Shown: positions 18,893 through 28,432 of the stretch, in pieces
Layout: every line of letters starts with the position of its first letter
Position numbering within the stretch: position 1 is the first letter of the stretch
Notes under the pieces: generated by a model
What the model was told of the DNA's origin: nothing
Seen by the model: only the letters and a program-made list of their open reading frames with translations
Databases searched by the model: none
Origin: Methylobacterium longum
GTDB taxonomy: Bacteria > Pseudomonadota > Alphaproteobacteria > Rhizobiales > Beijerinckiaceae
Reading direction: 5' to 3'
NCBI RefSeq assembly: GCF_022179385.1
Contig: NZ_BPQS01000011.1
Location: 1-64,000, forward strand
DNA length: 64,000 nt
Program-made: the position numbers and the translations under genes

Positions 18893-20980
18893 TCAACCCG
18901 TCCCGATCATCTCGCGGATGCGCGCACCCAGGACCTCCACCACGAACGGCTTGGTGATGACCTGCATGCCGGGATCGAGCTGGCCATTCCCCAGCACCGT
19001 CGTCTCGGCGTAGCCGGTGATGAACAGCACCTTCAGGCCGGGACGCTTCACCCGCCCGGCCTCGGCCATCTGGCGCCCATTCATGCCGCCCGGCAGGCCG
19101 ACATCCGTCACCAGGAGGTCGATGCGCACGTCCGATTGCAGCACCTTCAGCCCGGCGACGCTGTCGGCGGCCGCGATCGCCGTGTAGCCGAGATCCTCCA
19201 GCACCTCGGTGACCAGCATCCGCACGGACGGCTCGTCGTCCACGATCAGGACCGTCTCGCCCGGGGTCGCCCGCGGCGGCGCGAACCGGGCGGCGTGCGG
19301 ATCCTCCGCCACGACCGCCCCGCGGTGGCGCGGCAGGTAGAGGCAGACGGTCGTGCCCTGGCCGACCTCCGAGTGGATCCGCACCTGCCCGCCGGATTGC
19401 TGGACGAAGCCGTAGATCATCGAGAGGCCGAGGCCGGTGCCCTGGCCCAGCGGCTTGGTGGTGAAGAAGGGCTCGAACACCTTCTCAATGACCTCGGGGG
19501 GCATGCCGGTGCCGGTGTCGGTCACGCTGAGCGAGAGGTACTGGCCCGGTGGCATGTCGTGGCGCCGCGCGGCGCGCGCGTCGAGCCAGGCGTTGGCGGT
19601 CTGAATCGCGATCCGGCCGCCCTCCGGCATGGCGTCCCGGGCGTTGATGCAGAGGTTGAGCAGCGCGTTCTCGAGCTGCGGCGGATCGACCAGCGCCGGC
19701 CAGAGACCGGCGGCGCCCGCGACCTCGACCTGCACCGCGGGCCCGACGGTGCGCCGGATCAGGTCTTCCATGCCGGCGACCAGCCGGTTCACGTCCGTGG
19801 GCTTCGGGTCGAGGGTCTGACGCCGCGAGAAGGCGAGCAGCCGGTGGGTCAGGGCCGCAGCCCGCTTCGAGGCGCCCTGCGCGGCCGCGATGTAACGGTC
19901 GACATCGGCCACGCGGCCCTGGCTCAGCCGGGTCTGGATCAGCTCCAGCGAGCCGGAGATGCCGGCGAGCAGGTTGTTGAAGTCGTGCGCGAGGCCGCCG
20001 GTGAGCTGGCCGACCGCCTCCATCTTCTGCGACTGCCGCAAGGCCTCCTCGGCGGCCGCCAGGGCATCGGCACGCTCACGCTCGACGGTGAAGTCGCGGC
20101 CGACCGCGTTGATGATCCCGTCGCCGGGCCGCGCCGCCCAGCTGATCCAGCGGTAGCTGCCGTCCCGGTGGCGATAGCGGTTGTCGAAGCGGGCGAGGCT
20201 CGCGCCCGCGGTCAGCTGCTGCGCGCCCTCGAACGTGCGGGTCAGGTCGTCCGGGTGGACCACGTCGATCAGCTTCGTCCCGACGAGTTCGTCCGGGCGC
20301 CAGCCCAGCACCTCGGTCCAGGCGGGATTCACCGCGGTGATCGTCCCGTCGAACAGGCAGCGCAGCATCAGGTCGGAGGACAGCGTCCAGACGGCGTTGC
20401 GGTCGGCGGTGCGCTCCCCGACCTGCTGCGCCAGGGTGGCGTTGAGGTTGCGCAGGTCCCCCAGGGCCGCCTCCAGGGCGACCTGGCTTTCCGTGAGGGC
20501 GGCGTCGGCGAGCACCCGGCCGGTGGTCTCGTTGGTGAGGATGAACAGCCCCGCGACCTGCCCGGCCGCATCGAGGACCCGCGAGTACGAGAAGGTCCAC
20601 CACGTCTCCTGCGCGCCCCGGTCGGTGTCGAGCTGCCAGGGCAGATCGACGAAGCGCTCCGGGCGACCTTGCAAGGCGGCGTCGATGATCGGCTTGGCCT
20701 GCGACCAGGCATCGGCCCAGACGACGTCGAACCGCTCGCCCATGGCCCAGGACAGGCGCGGCCCCAGCAGAGGGAAGTAGGTGTCGTTGAAGAAGAAATG
20801 GAGATCGGGCCCCCAGGCCAGGATCATCGATTCCGGCGAGTTCAGCACGAGGGACAGGGCCGCGCGGAACTCCGCCGGCCAGCTTTCCGGAGCGCCGAGG
20901 GGATGGCCGGACCAGTCGCGCGCCCGGATCATCCGCGCGGCCTCGCCGCCGCCAGCGAGGAAGGAGAGGGGATCGGTCAC
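18893..20980 (-). CDS. PAS-domain hybrid histidine kinase
   Basis: A 695-residue cytoplasmic kinase with no clear membrane helix. An N-terminal PAS-like region (about 15-165) is followed by a short coiled coil, a second PAS with PAC segment (about 190-310; YRHRDGSYRWISW), HisKA with LAHDFNNLL (phospho-His about 331), HATPase ([33 protein letters not shown]) and a receiver domain (Asp in VTDVGLPGG about 626). The core is of the HDFNNLL type abundant in Methylobacterium and Rhizobiales. Start is GTG 20980. The input signal and downstream regulator are unknown. The related core in the LOV kinase at 52415-54031 suggests paralogy. Confidence 0.88.
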   Translation of the reverse strand: MTDPLSFLAGGGEAARMIRARDWSGHPLGAPESWPAEFRAALSLVLNSPESMILAWGPDLHFFFNDTYFPLLGPRLSWAMGERFDVVWADAWSQAKPIIDAALQGRPERFVDLPWQLDTDRGAQETWWTFSYSRVLDAAGQVAGLFILTNETTGRVLADAALTESQVALEAALGDLRNLNATLAQQVGERTADRNAVWTLSSDLMLRCLFDGTITAVNPAWTEVLGWRPDELVGTKLIDVVHPDDLTRTFEGAQQLTAGASLARFDNRYRHRDGSYRWISWAARPGDGIINAVGRDFTVERERADALAAAEEALRQSQKMEAVGQLTGGLAHDFNNLLAGISGSLELIQTRLSQGRVADVDRYIAAAQGASKRAAALTHRLLAFSRRQTLDPKPTDVNRLVAGMEDLIRRTVGPAVQVEVAGAAGLWPALVDPPQLENALLNLCINARDAMPEGGRIAIQTANAWLDARAARRHDMPPGQYLSLSVTDTGTGMPPEVIEKVFEPFFTTKPLGQGTGLGLSMIYGFVQQSGGQVRIHSEVGQGTTVCLYLPRHRGAVVAEDPHAARFAPPRATPGETVLIVDDEPSVRMLVTEVLEDLGYTAIAAADSVAGLKVLQSDVRIDLLVTDVGLPGGMNGRQMAEAGRVKRPGLKVLFITGYAETTVLGNGQLDPGMQVITKPFVVEVLGARIREMIGTG

Positions 20981-21234
20981 GGGCTAGGCGCGGTGCGGGT
21001 CATCAGCCGCACGCGTATGACCGCCTTCGGCGTCAACTCCAAGCCTGCCGGGAGCCCGGCGGTGTCGAAGCGCCGCAGGGCTTCCGGTCACGGGCGGGCG
21101 AGCGCCGCCGGCGCTGCGAGCGGGCCCAGCACCCCGGGGCGACGGCAGACCGGCGAATCCGGCGAACGAAGCGCCTCCCGGATCGCTCCGCTCGCCGAGG
21201 CTGACCGGGTCGGACGAACTGCGGCCCGCGCCTG

Positions 21235-24200
21235 TCAGTGCGCTTCCTGCCAGTTTCCCGCCGCCTTGGCCTCCACGACCAGCGGCACCTTGAGCGTCAG
21301 GGCCGGCGCCGGGGCCTCCTCCATCACGCTGCGGATGACCGGAATCGCGGCGTCGACCTCGTCCTCGGCGGCCTCGAACACCAATTCGTCGTGGACCTGC
21401 AGCAGCATGCGGGCCTTGATGCGTTTCGCGGCCAAAACTGTCTCCATCCGCGTCATCGCCCGGCGGATGATGTCGGCGGCCGAGCCCTGGATCGGCGCGT
21501 TGATCGCCTGCCGCTCGACGCTGGCGCGCTCGGACGGGTTGTTGGAGCGGATCTGCGGGTAGTGGCAGACCCGGCCGAACAGGGTGGTCACGTAGCCCTT
21601 GTCCCGGCAGCTCCGCTTGGTGGTGTCGATGTAGTCGCGGATCCCCGGGAACTGCTCGAAATACTGCTTGATGAACGCCGAGGCCTCCTCGCGGCCGATG
21701 CCGAGCCGGTCGGCCAGCCCGAAGGCCGAGATGCCGTAGATGATGCCGAAATTGATGGTCTTGGCCCGGCGCCGCAGGTCGGGCGTCATCTCTTTCAGCG
21801 GCACGCCGAACATCGCCGATGCGGTCGCTGCGTGGATGTCGATGCCGTCCTCGAACGCCTTCCGGAGCTCCGGGATATCGGCCATGTGGGCGAGGAGCCG
21901 CAGCTCGATCTGCGAGTAGTCCGCCGAGATCAGCCGGTTGCCGGGCGCGGCCACGAAGGCCCGGCGGATGCGCCGGCCCTCCTCGGTGCGGATCGGGATG
22001 TTCTGGAGGTTCGGCTCGGAGGAGGAGAGCCGCCCCGTCGTGGTCGCCGCCAGCGAGAACGAGGTGTGGACCCGCGCGGTCTCCCGGTCGGCATGGGTCT
22101 GGAGCGAATCCGTGTAGGTGGATTTCAGCTTCGAGAGCTGCCGCCACTCCAGGATCTTTTTCGGGAGGTCGTGCCCGGCCTGGGCGAGTTCCTCGAGAAG
22201 CGTAGCCGGTGTCGCCCACTGGCCGGACGGCGTCTTCTTCGCGCCCGGCAGGCCCATCTTGCCGAACAGGATGTCGCCGATCTGCTTGGGCGAGCCCACC
22301 GAGAACTTCTCGCCGGCATCCTCCTGGATCTCCTCCTCCAGGCGGACGAGGATCTGGGAAAAGTCACCGGAGAGGCGGCTCAGCATCTCGCGGTCGACCC
22401 GGATGCCGCGCTGCTCCATCCGGGCGATCACCGGCAGCAGCGGCCGCTCCAGGGTCTCGTAGACGGCGACCCGGTGCTCGGCCACGAGGCGCGGCTTCAT
22501 CATCCGCCACAGGCGCAGCGTCACGTCCGCGTCCTCAGCCGCGTAGGCGGTGGCCTTGTCGATGGCGACGCGGTCGAAGGTCACCTTGTTGCGGCCGGTG
22601 CCGGCCACGTCCGAGAAGGTGATCGGCTGGTGGCCGAGGTGGCGGCGCGCCAGCTCGTCCATGCCGTGGCCACCCTTGCCGGCGTCGAGCACGTAGGAGA
22701 TCAGCATCGTGTCGTCGAAGGGCGCGATCTCGATGCCGTAGCGGGCGAGCACCACCCAATCGTATTTCAGGTTCTGGCCGACCTTCAGGACGCCGGGATT
22801 CTCCAGCAGCGGCTTCAGCCGGGCGATGGCGTCCTTCAGCGGGATCTGTCCCGGCACCGGCTCGGCCACGTCGGAGGCCGCGGCGCCCTCGCCGAACAGG
22901 TCGGTGGCGTCGGCCTGGACCTTGGCGGCCTGCACGTGGGCCAGCGGGATGTAGCAGGCCCGGCCGGTCGCCACCGCCAGCGAGACGCCGACGAGGCCGG
23001 CCTTGTGGGCGTCCAGGGCGTCGGTCTCGGTATCGACCGCGATCACCCCGGCCTCCTCAGCCTCGGCGATCCACGCATCGAGCTGCTCCAGCGACGCGAC
23101 GGTCTCGTAGGCGGCGGTGTCGAACGGCGCGACCGACTCCGCGGCCCGGGCGGCCACCACGTTGCCGGGCGTCGCTTCGACGGGTGCCCGGGGCTTGGCC
23201 GGCGCGTCGGGCAGGTCGAGATCGGCGAAGGGGTCGATCTCGCCGCCCTCGGGCGGGGCGGCGCCCGGCGGGCGCTCAGGCCCGGCCGCCGCGGTCTCGG
23301 GATCGGGCGGCACGGAATCGCCGAAGAACGGCACCGCGTCGCTGCCGCCCGCGCCGTTGCCGTAGCCGTGCGGCCTGGCCCCCGGCAGGAGCCGCGGATC
23401 GGGCTTCACCGCCTCGGGATCGACGTGCAGCATCTGGGCGATGCGGCGCGTGAGCGTGTTGAACTCCATCGCCTTCAGGAAGCCGACGAGCTTCTCCGGA
23501 TCGGGCTTGGGCACGCCGAGATCGTCGAGGTCCACCGGGACCGGCACATCCTCCATCAGCGCGACCAGTTTTCGCGAGAGCTTGGCCTGATCGACGTTGG
23601 CCAACAGGGTCTCGCGGCGCTTGGGCTGCTTGATCTCGCCCGCCCGATCCAGCAGCGCCTCCAGGCTGCCGAACTCCTTGATCAGGGCCGCCGCGGTCTT
23701 CAGGCCGATGCCGGGCACCCCCGGCACGTTGTCGGAGGTGTCGCCGATCAGCGCCAGGGCGTCGCCGATCTGGTTCGGTTGGAGGCCCTCCCATTTGGCG
23801 ATGATCGCCTCGACGTCGAGGTTGCGCTCGGGCCGGTAGCCGGCCTTGCCCTTGGCGCCGGATTCGAAATCGTAGAACCGCACCTGCGGCCCGACGAGCT
23901 GCATCAGGTCCTTGTCGGAGGAGACGATGATGACGCCCGCGCCCCGCGCCTCGGCCTGGCGGGTGTAGGTGGCGATCAGGTCGTCGGCCTCGTAGCGCTC
24001 CAGCTCCACCGCGTGCAGGCCGAAGGCGCGCACCGCGTCGCGCATCAGCGGCATCTGCCGCTTCAGGTCGTCGGGCGCGTCGGGGCGATGACCCTTGTAA
24101 TCCGGGAACATCTCCTTGCGGAACGAGCCCTCGGACTTGTCGAAGACGATGCCGAGATGGGTCGGCATCGTACCGGCCGCGCCCTCCTGCAGGAACTGCG

Positions 24201-24390
24201 CGATCTTGGTGCAGAACAGCCGCACCGCGCCGGTAGGCAGCCCGTCGGAGGGCCGCGAATTATACTTCTGATCCTGGTTGATCGACTGGAAATAGGCCCG
24301 GAAGATGAAGGAGGAGCCGTCGACCAGGATCACCTGATCGCCGGGGCCGACGGGCTTGGTCTCGGGGCTCGACGCGGTCTCAGGCTTCAT
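21235..24390 (-). CDS. polA: DNA polymerase I
   Basis: A 1051-residue enzyme for gap filling and Okazaki-fragment processing. Domains in order: 5'-3' exonuclease (about 15-310; FDKSEGSFRKEMFPDYKGHR, GDTSDNVPGVPGIG), a Pro/Ala/Glu-rich linker (about 320-420), a 3'-5' exonuclease with intact VDTETDA (about 450) so proofreading is probably active, and the polymerase domain (about 660-1051) with motif A ISADYSQIELRLLAH, motif B RRRAKTINFGIIYG and motif C QVHDELVFE. It is longer than E. coli PolA mainly because of the linker. ATG 24390 begins the conserved N-terminal region. It is the first gene of a repair-rich segment on the reverse strand. Confidence 0.97.
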   Translation of the reverse strand: MKPETASSPETKPVGPGDQVILVDGSSFIFRAYFQSINQDQKYNSRPSDGLPTGAVRLFCTKIAQFLQEGAAGTMPTHLGIVFDKSEGSFRKEMFPDYKGHRPDAPDDLKRQMPLMRDAVRAFGLHAVELERYEADDLIATYTRQAEARGAGVIIVSSDKDLMQLVGPQVRFYDFESGAKGKAGYRPERNLDVEAIIAKWEGLQPNQIGDALALIGDTSDNVPGVPGIGLKTAAALIKEFGSLEALLDRAGEIKQPKRRETLLANVDQAKLSRKLVALMEDVPVPVDLDDLGVPKPDPEKLVGFLKAMEFNTLTRRIAQMLHVDPEAVKPDPRLLPGARPHGYGNGAGGSDAVPFFGDSVPPDPETAAAGPERPPGAAPPEGGEIDPFADLDLPDAPAKPRAPVEATPGNVVAARAAESVAPFDTAAYETVASLEQLDAWIAEAEEAGVIAVDTETDALDAHKAGLVGVSLAVATGRACYIPLAHVQAAKVQADATDLFGEGAAASDVAEPVPGQIPLKDAIARLKPLLENPGVLKVGQNLKYDWVVLARYGIEIAPFDDTMLISYVLDAGKGGHGMDELARRHLGHQPITFSDVAGTGRNKVTFDRVAIDKATAYAAEDADVTLRLWRMMKPRLVAEHRVAVYETLERPLLPVIARMEQRGIRVDREMLSRLSGDFSQILVRLEEEIQEDAGEKFSVGSPKQIGDILFGKMGLPGAKKTPSGQWATPATLLEELAQAGHDLPKKILEWRQLSKLKSTYTDSLQTHADRETARVHTSFSLAATTTGRLSSSEPNLQNIPIRTEEGRRIRRAFVAAPGNRLISADYSQIELRLLAHMADIPELRKAFEDGIDIHAATASAMFGVPLKEMTPDLRRRAKTINFGIIYGISAFGLADRLGIGREEASAFIKQYFEQFPGIRDYIDTTKRSCRDKGYVTTLFGRVCHYPQIRSNNPSERASVERQAINAPIQGSAADIIRRAMTRMETVLAAKRIKARMLLQVHDELVFEAAEDEVDAAIPVIRSVMEEAPAPALTLKVPLVVEAKAAGNWQEAH

Positions 24391-24411
24391 GGGCGCAGGC
24401 GTCTCGGGCGG

Positions 24412-24810
24412 TCAAGGAGCGGGCTCGCGGTCCAGCTCGGCGCGGCAGGCCGCGACGAGGTCGGCCAAGCGCTCGTGAACGGTCCGCCAGACGTTGTCCA
24501 GCATGACCGCGCGATAGCCGTAGCGATAGATGTTCCCGGCGGCGGCGATGTCGCGCCGCGCGATGCCCCGCCATGCCGCGCGAGTGCCGGATGCCAGCCC
24601 AACCTGTCGTCCGTCAGATTCCGGCCCGCCGCCGCGAAGATCGCCCGTCAGCGGATCACCGCGCCACCGGTTCGGAGGTCTTCGGCGAACACGTCGACGG
24701 TCAGCCCCGCAACGCGGCGCCCTGCGGCCCCGGTCGGCCACGTCGGCCGGCCTCGGGAACAGATCGCCGATGCAACGGCACGGGCCGGCGCATGTGAGGA
24801 GATCGCGCAC
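24412..24810 (-). pseudogene. Degraded HepT-like (DUF86) gene
   Basis: Three reverse-strand frames, read in order, add up to a HepT-like protein. First comes VDVFAEDLRTGGAVIR, ending at a stop at 24648-24650. Then in another frame AIFAAAGRNLTDD followed by HPALARH. Then in the last frame RRDIAAAGNIYRYGYRAVML and NVWRTVHERLADLV, ending at 24412. Intact HepT toxins carry a conserved AVIRxLxxIGEA block and an RN-x(3)-H catalytic motif followed by Y. Here the Arg and His of that motif read Gly and Tyr. At least two frameshifts and loss of catalytic residues point to a dead gene. No intact MntA-type antitoxin gene is visible beside it. The assignment rests on my reading of three short segments. 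Confidence 0.5.
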
Positions 24811-25030
24811 ACGCGCCCGATCATTCGCGATCCTCGGGTCGGGCCCACGTTCCGTCCCGCCGTCGCCCCGCGCGACCGAGCCGGAGGGGGTCGCATGGTG
24901 GACGCCCCGGCGGCGGAGTTCCGCCCCGACTGTACGGCGGATGTCGATGGCGACGTGCCCATCCGGGGATCCGGCCGCGCGGGGAATCGGCAGCCGCAGC
25001 GTACCGGGGACGGGCCGCGGCCGCGCGGGA

Positions 25031-26536
25031 TCATGCGGCGAGTTCGCGCCTCAGGTCTTCCACCCGACGCAGGTCCTCCACGAAGGCCGCGTAGGCGTCC
25101 GCCTTCGCCTCGTCCGGGAGGCGCAGGAGGTAGGACGGGTGCACGGTGATGAAGCCTTGAAAGCGGTTGTCGTGCCGATCGAAGCGGAACGGCCCGCGCG
25201 CCCGGGTGATCGGGATCGCCTTGCCGGTCAACGCCAGGACGGCGGTCGCGCCGAGGGCGACGACGAGCTTGGGCCCCACGAACTCCAACTCCCGATCGAG
25301 CCACCAGCGATAGTGGCTGACCTCGCCGGCCGTCGGCTTCTGGTGGATGCGGCGCTTGCCGCGCTCCTCGAACTTGAAGTGCTTGACCGCATTGGTCAGG
25401 TAGCTCGCGCCACGGTCGATCCCCGCTTCCGCCATGGCGCGGGACAGGAGTTGCCCCGCCGGCCCCACGAAGGGGCGGCCCTGCCGGTCCTCCTGGTCGC
25501 CGGGCTGCTCGCCCACGAAGGCGACAGTGGCGCCGACCGGCCCTTCTCCGAGCACGGCCTGGGTCGCGCCCGGCACCAGCGGCTCGGTGCGCCGGATGAT
25601 GGCGTTCAACTCGTCGAGGGTCTTGGGATCCTGGTCGGCCATCGCGGCGACGGCCCGGGCGGGTTCGCGGCGTGTGGGCATGGTCGGCTCCCTCTCGATC
25701 ATCGCTTCGGTGCGCCCCGCGGCGGCCCGCACCAGGGCGGGGATGGCGGCGGTCTCGGGCATGTTGCGCCAGTACTTCTTGGGCATCTCGGCCCGCATGG
25801 CCTTCAGGTTGGTCCGGGCCGGGTTGAACGTGCTCTCGTAATAGGTCTGCCAGCCGGCCTCGAAGCCGTCGCCCTCCGGAAGCTGGGCGCGGTCGCCGGG
25901 CGGGCCGAAGGCGAGGGTCTCGGTGTCCCAGTGGGCCGACCCCTCCGGGGTCAGGATCGACCAGCGCATCCCGCGGAAGCGGGCGACGAAGAACGGCGCC
26001 GCGGCCTCCAGGATGTGGTGATCGGGCTCGAACCACGCGACGTAGCGCTCGCCTCCGCGGTCCTCCGCGCGGCGGAAGCGCAGGAAGGCGTGCATCTTGT
26101 GAAGGTCGCGCCCGATCGCCTTTGCCATCCGGTGCAGGCGGTGCACCAGCGGATCGCTGCCGACCTCCATCAGGTGCCGCTCGCCCTGGCAGACCCGCCA
26201 GACCAGGGCGTAGAGCAGGCCGTAGCGCTCCGGATCACGATGCGGGATGACCTGCGGGATGAGCGCGGCGACGGGCTTCGGCAGGACGAGCGGCGTGCCG
26301 GGAGCCTGCTCCGCGTCGGCGCCGAAGAGGCCGGGCGAATCCGTCACCGACCAAGTCACCGACTCCGGCGGCACGTCCTGGGCGACGAGGCTCCGGACGG
26401 CGGTGCGGAACCCGTCGAGGTCGGCTCCCGGGCGCAGGAGGATGGCGCGCGGCCGATGCGGATCCCCTCCCCCGCTGCCGCGCAGGGTACCGTGCCCCCC
26501 GGAGGGACGAGGGAGGGGCGAGGTCCCGATCCCCAT
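25031..26536 (-). CDS. DUF4130 domain-UdgX fusion, uracil-DNA binding/glycosylase
   Basis: A 501-residue fusion. The N-terminal half (about 25-265) matches the DUF4130 family (VTDSPGLFGADAEQ, LLYALVWRVCQGE, HKMHAFLRFRR, WSILTPEGSAHWD). The C-terminal half (about 295-501) is a family-4-like uracil-DNA glycosylase of the UdgX class: GEQPGDQEDRQGRPFVGPAG, the diagnostic loop KRRIHQKP, and VHPSYLLR. UdgX excises uracil and stays covalently bound to DNA through the loop His. The ATG at 26536 shares one base with the stop of the radical SAM gene (TGATG), so the two are coupled. The pairing is known from many bacteria and is thought to act in DNA repair. The longer in-frame extension upstream of 26536 is rejected because it overlaps that gene. 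Confidence 0.93.
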   Translation of the reverse strand: MGIGTSPLPRPSGGHGTLRGSGGGDPHRPRAILLRPGADLDGFRTAVRSLVAQDVPPESVTWSVTDSPGLFGADAEQAPGTPLVLPKPVAALIPQVIPHRDPERYGLLYALVWRVCQGERHLMEVGSDPLVHRLHRMAKAIGRDLHKMHAFLRFRRAEDRGGERYVAWFEPDHHILEAAAPFFVARFRGMRWSILTPEGSAHWDTETLAFGPPGDRAQLPEGDGFEAGWQTYYESTFNPARTNLKAMRAEMPKKYWRNMPETAAIPALVRAAAGRTEAMIEREPTMPTRREPARAVAAMADQDPKTLDELNAIIRRTEPLVPGATQAVLGEGPVGATVAFVGEQPGDQEDRQGRPFVGPAGQLLSRAMAEAGIDRGASYLTNAVKHFKFEERGKRRIHQKPTAGEVSHYRWWLDRELEFVGPKLVVALGATAVLALTGKAIPITRARGPFRFDRHDNRFQGFITVHPSYLLRLPDEAKADAYAAFVEDLRRVEDLRRELAA

Positions 26537-27747
26537 CAGAACAAGCTCAGCTGCTTGGCCGGCTCGGCCAGCCGCGTGCGCAGGTCGAGCCGATCGGTGA
26601 GCCCGACCGGTCGGTGATCGGCGGCGACGAGGAACGGCCGCGCCCGCTTCAGCCCCGAGGTGAGCCGCGCGACGTCGTCGAGGCGCAGGGTCGCGTGGCG
26701 GCGTGCCTGGACGATCTTGTCCACCGCCCGGGCGCCGAGCCCCGGCACCCGCAGCAGCCATTCCCGATCAGCCTTGTTCACGTCCACCGGGAACTTGTCC
26801 CGGTGCTTCAGGGCCCAGGCGAGCTTCGGGTCGATGTCGAGGGCGAGCATGCCGTCCTCGGAGGCGTCGGCGACCTCGTCGGGGGTGAACTCGTAGTACC
26901 GCAGCAGCCAGTCGGCCTGGTACAGCCGGTGCTCGCGCTGGAGCGGCGGCGGCTTCGGCGGCAGGATCGCCGAGCCGTCCGGGATCGGGCTGAAGGCCGA
27001 GTAGTAGACGCGCTTCAGGCCGACGCTGCCGTAGAGCAGCGCGCTCTTGCGGATCAGCGCCTCATCGGTGGTGGCATCCGCCCCGACGATCACCTGCGTC
27101 GAGTGGCCAGCGGGCGAGAAGCGGCGCTTCTCGGCCTTCGCCTGCACGATGCGCTCGCCGATCTGCGCCATCGCGCCCTGGATCGCGGCACCATCCTTCT
27201 CGGGGGCGAGGCGTTCCAGGCTCGCCTCGGTGGGCAGCTCGACGTTGATCGACAGCCGGTCGGCGTAGAGGCCGGCCTCCTCGATCAGCCAGGGGCTCGC
27301 CTCGGGGATCGACTTGAGGTGGATGTAGCCGGCGAAGCCGTGGTCGCGCCGGAGCGACTTCGCCACCCGGGTGAGCAGCTCCATCGTGTGGTCCGGCGAC
27401 TTGATGATGCCCGAGGAGAGGAACAGGCCCTCGATGTAGTTCCGCCGATAGAAGTTCAGGGTGAGGTTCACGACCTCCTCGACGGTGAACTTCGCCCGCC
27501 GCACGTTCGACGAGCGCCGGTTGACGCAGTAGGCGCAGTCGAACAGGCACCAGTTGGTCAGCAGGATCTTGAGCAGCGACACGCAGCGCCCGTCCGGCGT
27601 GTAGGCATGGCAGATCCCGGCCCCGGTGGTCGAACCGAGCCCGTCCTTGCCGGCCGCCCGCTTGGGCGCCGCCGAGGAGGCGCAGGATGCATCGTACTTG
27701 GCGGCATCCGCGAGGATGCGCAGCTTCTTGGCCAGGGTCTCGTCCAT
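26536..27747 (-). CDS. Putative DNA modification/repair radical SAM protein
   Basis: A 403-residue protein. The radical SAM cluster motif is CLFDCAYC, a C-x3-C-x2-C form (about residues 66-73). Further blocks are LFLSSGIIKSPDHTMELL, GYIHLKSIPEA, RLSINVELPT and RFSPAGHSTQVIVG. A C-terminal helix-hairpin-helix, LLRVPGLGARAVDKIV (about 330-345), suggests DNA binding. This is the family annotated as the partner of DUF4130/UdgX proteins; the reaction is not known. ATG 27747 lies 2 bp from a perfect GAAC-N7-GAAC sequence, the form of LexA operator used in alphaproteobacteria, so SOS control of this gene and the coupled UdgX gene is likely. Confidence 0.93.
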   Translation of the reverse strand: MDETLAKKLRILADAAKYDASCASSAAPKRAAGKDGLGSTTGAGICHAYTPDGRCVSLLKILLTNWCLFDCAYCVNRRSSNVRRAKFTVEEVVNLTLNFYRRNYIEGLFLSSGIIKSPDHTMELLTRVAKSLRRDHGFAGYIHLKSIPEASPWLIEEAGLYADRLSINVELPTEASLERLAPEKDGAAIQGAMAQIGERIVQAKAEKRRFSPAGHSTQVIVGADATTDEALIRKSALLYGSVGLKRVYYSAFSPIPDGSAILPPKPPPLQREHRLYQADWLLRYYEFTPDEVADASEDGMLALDIDPKLAWALKHRDKFPVDVNKADREWLLRVPGLGARAVDKIVQARRHATLRLDDVARLTSGLKRARPFLVAADHRPVGLTDRLDLRTRLAEPAKQLSLF

Positions 27748-27748
27748 C

Positions 27749-27763
27749 GAACAGACAATGAAC
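27749..27763 (-). promoter_or_regulatory. Predicted LexA (SOS) box, GAAC-N7-GAAC
   Basis: The plus strand reads GAACAGACAATGAAC, an exact direct repeat with 7-bp spacing, equal to GTTC-N7-GTTC on the gene strand. This is the established alphaproteobacterial LexA recognition form. It lies immediately before the radical SAM gene start (27747), where LexA would block transcription or early elongation. Being so close to the start codon implies either a very short leader or a box overlapping the transcription start. Confidence 0.65.
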
Positions 27764-27823
27764 GACAGACGCGAAGGTGCAAGGCCACCCCGTCATTCAC
27801 CCCGGGCCGCGATGCCGCACCCG

Positions 27824-28432
27824 TCATGCCGGCGGGTCGGGCTCCCCGTCCGGCTCCGCGTCGACGATCCGCCGCGCGAGGGCGTAGGAGAATCCCGCCC
27901 GCGCCAGCGCCGCGAGGTCCCGGTCGCGATAGGCGTCCCGCTGTTCCGGCCGGCGATGCGGCCCGAGGCGTCGCCGCTTGGCGTAGGCCCGTGCGGCCTG
28001 CACCTCGATCGCCTCCGCCTCCCCGTCCGGGAGGGCCTCGCGTTCCGCCAGCATCGCGGCCTCGACCACGTCGCGGGGGACGCCCTTGGCGGCGAGCTTG
28101 GCCGAGACGCCGCGGCTCGACGTGCCGCGGCGGCGCAGGGTGGCGAGGCGGGTATCGGCGAAGCGCGCGTCGTCGACGAGGCCGGCCGACACCGCGCGCG
28201 CCACGGTCGCGGTGACGAGATCCGCGAACGCTTCGGGCTCCTCCCCCCGCGCGCGGGCCCGCTTCTGCACGCGCCGCGCGAGGGTCCGGCGCAGCATCTC
28301 CGTGGAGGCGCTGTACCGCTCCAGATAGTGAAGCGCGGCCCGTTCGAGCCAAGCCGGGCTCACCGGGCCGGATGGTTTGACCTCCCGGTCGCGGCGCTCT
28401 GGCGCAGATCCTGCAACGTTTGGAGGTTTCAC
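27824..28432 (-). CDS. recX: Regulatory protein RecX
   Basis: A 202-residue RecA modulator. It has the three-helix repeats typical of RecX: WLERAALHYLERYSASTEMLRRTL, VDDARFADTRLATL and RRGTSSRGVSAKLAAKGV, then a Arg-rich segment and AALARAGFSYALARRIVD at the C-terminus. RecX inhibits RecA filament growth. GTG 28432 is preferred to the ATG at 28582 because the upstream extension is unlike the family and a GAAGAA lies about 6 nt before it. recA is not in the window. It sits upstream of the radical SAM/UdgX pair with a 76-bp gap that contains the predicted LexA box, so those two have their own promoter. Confidence 0.88.
   Translation of the reverse strand: MKPPNVAGSAPERRDREVKPSGPVSPAWLERAALHYLERYSASTEMLRRTLARRVQKRARARGEEPEAFADLVTATVARAVSAGLVDDARFADTRLATLRRRGTSSRGVSAKLAAKGVPRDVVEAAMLAEREALPDGEAEAIEVQAARAYAKRRRLGPHRRPEQRDAYRDRDLAALARAGFSYALARRIVDAEPDGEPDPPA

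Noticed and set aside
18710..21562. Plus-strand frame of 950 codons opposite the hybrid kinase
   Set aside because: It is the complement of a well-supported kinase gene and shows low-complexity composition without any motif.
21238..25149. Plus-strand frame of 1303 codons opposite polA
   Set aside because: Antisense shadow; all conserved polymerase motifs are on the reverse strand.
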